DNA from: Chromatiaceae bacterium
GTDB taxonomy: Bacteria; Pseudomonadota; Gammaproteobacteria; Chromatiales; Chromatiaceae
Length of the DNA: 64,000 bases
NCBI GenBank assembly: GCA_019356535.1
Contig: CP037918.1
Coordinates: 186,001 to 250,000 of the forward strand
Reading direction: 5' to 3'
Below the pieces are notes generated by a model, which did not search any database, was not told where the DNA came from, and worked only from the letters and a program-made list of their open reading frames with translations. The position numbers were made by a program, and so were the translations under genes. Positions 61,487 to 64,000 of this stretch are shown piece by piece (position 1 is the stretch's first letter; each line of letters opens with the position of its first letter).

Positions 61487-62221
61487 TTGAGTATCGGATC
61501 TTTCCAGTTCCGTCCCGGGGTGGTGCCCAGCCTGGTGTTTCTGGTGTTGATGGTCCTGCTGCTTTCGCTGGCCAACTGGCAATGGCATCGTGCGGGTGAA
61601 AAGCAGCGGCTGCTCGAGGCTCGCGAGGCGCACCGCGAGGCGCCCCCCCTGATGCTGGACCGGGAACTGCCGGAGGCTGTGCTCGACCGTTTTCGTCCCG
61701 TGCGGGTTCGGGGGCACTACTTGTCGGACCAGCAGTGGTTGCTGGACAACCGGGTTTACCAGAGGCAGGCCGGTTATCACGTGTTCAGCCTGTTCCGTAC
61801 CACCAGCGGCCGGCAGTTGCTGGTCAACCGGGGTTGGGTACCCGTGGGGCATGAGCGGAAACTTCTGCCCGAACTGCCGTTGCCGAGCGGCGAGGTGATT
61901 CTGCGTGGGCATCTGGACCGTCCCGAGTCGGTCGGCCTGGTGATGGGGACGCCGCCGCTGGAAAGCCTCGAGCGGCGAGTGGTGTTGCAGAGCCTGGATG
62001 TCGCGGCGCTGTCGGCTGCCCGCGGCCTTGGTCTGATACCGCTGACCCTGGTGCTGGACGAGGGGCAACCGGGAGCCTTGCAATACGACTGGACGCCGGT
62101 GGCGGTGATGGGGCCAGAGCGGCACCTGGGGTATGCGGTGCAGTGGCTGGCCCTGGCCGTGGCGCTGCTGATCATCTATGTCGGGGTCAATACCCGGCGT
62201 GTCGAACCGAAGGAGAACTGA
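61487..62221 (+). CDS. SURF1 family cytochrome oxidase assembly protein
   Basis: SURF1 helps insert heme a into subunit I. The start is chosen at TTG 61487 (MSIGSFQFRPGVVPSLVFLV), nine bases after a strong GAGGGGG sequence, giving 244 residues; ATG 61436 would add 17 residues but has no good ribosome binding site. Two transmembrane helices flank a periplasmic domain with NWQWHRAGEKQRLLEAR, the conserved LLVNRGWVPVG, and a C-terminal HLGYAVQWLALAVALLIIY. First gene of the heme A/assembly group. Confidence 0.9.
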   Translation: MSIGSFQFRPGVVPSLVFLVLMVLLLSLANWQWHRAGEKQRLLEAREAHREAPPLMLDRELPEAVLDRFRPVRVRGHYLSDQQWLLDNRVYQRQAGYHVFSLFRTTSGRQLLVNRGWVPVGHERKLLPELPLPSGEVILRGHLDRPESVGLVMGTPPLESLERRVVLQSLDVAALSAARGLGLIPLTLVLDEGQPGALQYDWTPVAVMGPERHLGYAVQWLALAVALLIIYVGVNTRRVEPKEN

Positions 62222-62836
62222 GTGGAACAGGGATTGGCCGTATCGCGCAGGGGACGACGACAGTTGCTGATGATCGTCGGCTTGTTTCTGTTGCCGCCGC
62301 TGGCGGCCTGGCTGGCCTGGCAGTATCTGAGTAGTCACGGTGTGGCGGCCACCACCAACAATGGGGCGTTGATCTCGCCGGCGCGGCCGGTGGACCTGTC
62401 GCGCCTCGATTACGCGCACGGGCAGTCTTTTGGCGACCTGCAGGGACGTTGGGTGTTCGTGGTCTTCTCCGGCACCACCTGTGATGCGCGCTGCGAGCGG
62501 CAGCTCTACCTGACCCGGCAGGTGCGCATCGGGGTCAACAAGGACCTGCCGCGCGTGCGTCGCCTGTTGGTGGTACGCGGGGGCGAAGCGCTGGCAATGC
62601 GCCAGGCGCTGGAGTCCGCGCACCCCGACCTGGTGGTGGCCGGCGGGGGGGATGCGGCGTTGCTCTCGGCCTTTCGTGGTGAAGGATTCGCGCCCGACGG
62701 CTCGCGTTTCTTTCTGGTCGATCCGTTGGGCAACCTGATGATGTTTTATACGCTCGATGAGCACAACGGTGTGCTGCAGGGCAAGGGGCTGCTCAAGGAT
62801 CTGCAGAAGCTGCTCAAGGTGTCACAGGTCGGATGA
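62222..62836 (+). CDS. SCO-like thioredoxin-fold protein lacking the copper histidine
   Basis: The GTG start follows the SURF1 stop directly and gives 204 residues: one N-terminal membrane helix (about 15-36), then a thioredoxin-like domain. The motif is FSGTTC87-DAR-C91, comparable to the CxxxC of SCO/SenC proteins. In SCO the third copper ligand is a His in a VDH motif; here the corresponding stretch reads DGSRFFLVDPLGNLMMFY and has no His. It may reduce the CuA cysteines rather than carry copper. It overlaps ctaA by four bases. Confidence 0.75.
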   Translation: MEQGLAVSRRGRRQLLMIVGLFLLPPLAAWLAWQYLSSHGVAATTNNGALISPARPVDLSRLDYAHGQSFGDLQGRWVFVVFSGTTCDARCERQLYLTRQVRIGVNKDLPRVRRLLVVRGGEALAMRQALESAHPDLVVAGGGDAALLSAFRGEGFAPDGSRFFLVDPLGNLMMFYTLDEHNGVLQGKGLLKDLQKLLKVSQVG

Positions 62837-63810
62837 CGGCCTATCGGACCTTTCTCGTCGTCACCCTGATGCTGGCCTTCTGTGTCATCGTGCTAGGGGC
62901 CTATACCCGGCTGTCGGATGCTGGCCTGGGCTGTCCCGACTGGCCGACCTGCTATGGCCATCTTACGGTGCCCGACAGCCCCGAGGCGGTGGAACAGCAA
63001 CACTACCTCGAGCAGCGCCCGCTGGAGCCGGCCAAGGGCTGGGCGGAGATGATCCACCGCTATTTCGCCGGCACGCTCGGCGTGTTCATCCTGGTGATTG
63101 CCGTATGGTCGTGGCGCCTGCGGCGGCGGCATCCCGATCAACCCCTCGTGTTGCCCCTGGTACTGCTGGGCGTAGTGCTCTTCCAGGGCCTGCTGGGCAT
63201 GTGGACCGTGACGCTGCTGCTCAAACCCCTGGTGGTCATGGGGCACCTGCTGGGCGGGTTTGCCACCCTGGGGCTGTTGTTCCTGTTGCTGCGTATCACC
63301 GGCAAGGCGCTGGCGTTCGGACCGCGCGGTCGGACATGGGCTGTAATCGCGTTGCTCGTGCTGGTGATCCAGGTCGCGCTGGGCGGCTGGACCAGCACCA
63401 ACTACGCGGCCTTGTCCTGTACCGATTTTCCGACCTGCCAGGGTAGCTGGTGGTCTGAGATGGACTTCTCCGAGGCCTTCGTCATGTGGCGTGGGCTGGG
63501 TATCAATTACGAGTATGGCGTGCTGGAGCACCCGGCGCGCATCGCCATCCACGTGACGCATCGGCTCGGCGCCCTGACCACCCTGCTGGTGGTGGGTGGC
63601 TTTGCCCTCTACCTGCTTGGCCGGGGTGGGGTCGCGCGTCGCGCCGGTATTCCCGTGTTGTCGTTGCTGGTGCTGCAGATCGGGCTGGGCATCGGCAATG
63701 TCCTGTTGTATCTGCCCTTGCCGGTGGCGGTGGCACACAATGCAGTGGCGGCCTTGCTGCTGCTTTCACTCATCAATGCGAGCGATCTGTTATGGCGACG
63801 ACATTACTGA
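62833..63810 (+). CDS. ctaA: heme A synthase (Cox15/CtaA)
   Basis: CtaA oxidises the heme O methyl group to formyl, giving heme A. The 325-residue protein has about eight transmembrane helices; [35 protein letters not shown], and [13 protein letters not shown] carry the conserved Cys and His residues, and [22 protein letters not shown] is the second pseudo-repeat loop. The start overlaps the SCO-like gene (ATGA), and ctaB starts inside its 3' end. Confidence 0.95.
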   Translation: MTAYRTFLVVTLMLAFCVIVLGAYTRLSDAGLGCPDWPTCYGHLTVPDSPEAVEQQHYLEQRPLEPAKGWAEMIHRYFAGTLGVFILVIAVWSWRLRRRHPDQPLVLPLVLLGVVLFQGLLGMWTVTLLLKPLVVMGHLLGGFATLGLLFLLLRITGKALAFGPRGRTWAVIALLVLVIQVALGGWTSTNYAALSCTDFPTCQGSWWSEMDFSEAFVMWRGLGINYEYGVLEHPARIAIHVTHRLGALTTLLVVGGFALYLLGRGGVARRAGIPVLSLLVLQIGLGIGNVLLYLPLPVAVAHNAVAALLLLSLINASDLLWRRHY

Positions 63811-64000
63811 ATGCCCGGGAAGGGCTCCATGCCGACTGGCGTCACTACCTCGAACTGTGCAAGCCCAAGGTGGTGCTGCTGATCGTGTTTACCGCCGTGG
63901 TGGGCATGCTGCTGGCCAGTCCTGGTCTGCCGCCATTGAGCGTGTTGCTCGCTGCGACCCTCGGCATCGGCCTGGTCGCGGCCTCGGCCGCGGCCATCAA
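63792..64000 (+). CDS. ctaB: protoheme IX farnesyltransferase, 3' part outside window
   Basis: CtaB (CyoE) farnesylates heme B to heme O, the substrate of CtaA. Only the first 69 residues lie in the window: [20 protein letters not shown], then [20 protein letters not shown], the conserved 'KP(K/R)V' entry to the first helix, and the start of the second helix. It overlaps the end of ctaA by 19 nt in another frame and is truncated by the window edge. Confidence 0.93.
   Translation, partial: MATTLLNAREGLHADWRHYLELCKPKVVLLIVFTAVVGMLLASPGLPPLSVLLAATLGIGLVAASAAAI

Overview
The window is about 64 kb of GC-rich chromosomal DNA from a gammaproteobacterium. The evidence is the S10-spc-alpha ribosomal protein order, the miaB-phoH-ybeY-corC-lnt operon, ssb-MFS-uvrA synteny, ubiC-ubiA, bioBFHCD with a separate bioH, and a Pseudomonas-like caa3 oxidase cluster. 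The genus cannot be fixed from sequence alone; a Chromatiales-like or other environmental aerobic gammaproteobacterium is a low-confidence guess. No tRNA, rRNA, CRISPR array, transposase or prophage gene was seen.

Layout. 1-12.1 kb: ribosomal proteins L23 (5' end outside the window) to L17, with secY, rpmJ and rpoA, closed by a hairpin terminator. 12.1-17.8 kb: SAM hydrolase-like gene, a radical SAM gene with a C-terminal clamp-binding-like motif, recG, yjbQ, an IalB-family gene and ridA. 17.8-23.6 kb: a small lipoprotein candidate, then the lnt-corC-ybeY-phoH-miaB operon on the minus strand and a small HMA-fold gene. 23.7-26.9 kb: PiT transporter, rsmA and a DUF2927 protein. 27-34 kb: ssb, MFS transporter, uvrA, msrB, ubiC, ubiA. 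34.1-35.6 kb: an exported alpha/beta hydrolase.

35.6-49.5 kb is the accessory highlight: a self-contained type I secretion cassette (TolC-like outer membrane protein, LapB/LssB-like ABC exporter without the usual N-terminal peptidase-like domain, HlyD-like adaptor) followed by its likely substrate, a 3150-residue repeat-built RTX adhesin. The adhesin has an Ala-rich N-terminus with a glycine zipper, two copies of an SwmB/calcium-loop/helical module, six 98-99-residue Ig-like repeats and five RTX modules. Some RTX modules are essentially identical at DNA level, which implies very recent tandem duplication or conversion. A strong terminator follows.

49.7-56 kb: a DksA-family gene lacking three of the four zinc cysteines, comF, and a biotin operon (unknown membrane protein, bioB, bioF, bioH, bioC, bioD), nearly all with overlapping starts and stops. 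56.2-64 kb: the caa3-type cytochrome c oxidase operon (DUF2244, coxB with fused cytochrome c, coxA, a 39-residue membrane peptide, ctaG/cox11, coxC), a convergent twin-TM gene, then SURF1, a SCO-like protein, ctaA and the start of ctaB for heme A synthesis and assembly.

Two related ~97-bp palindromic repeats and one degenerate 'GGACACRAAG' inverted repeat lie in intergenic spaces. All functional calls rest on reading motifs and gene order; no database search was run.
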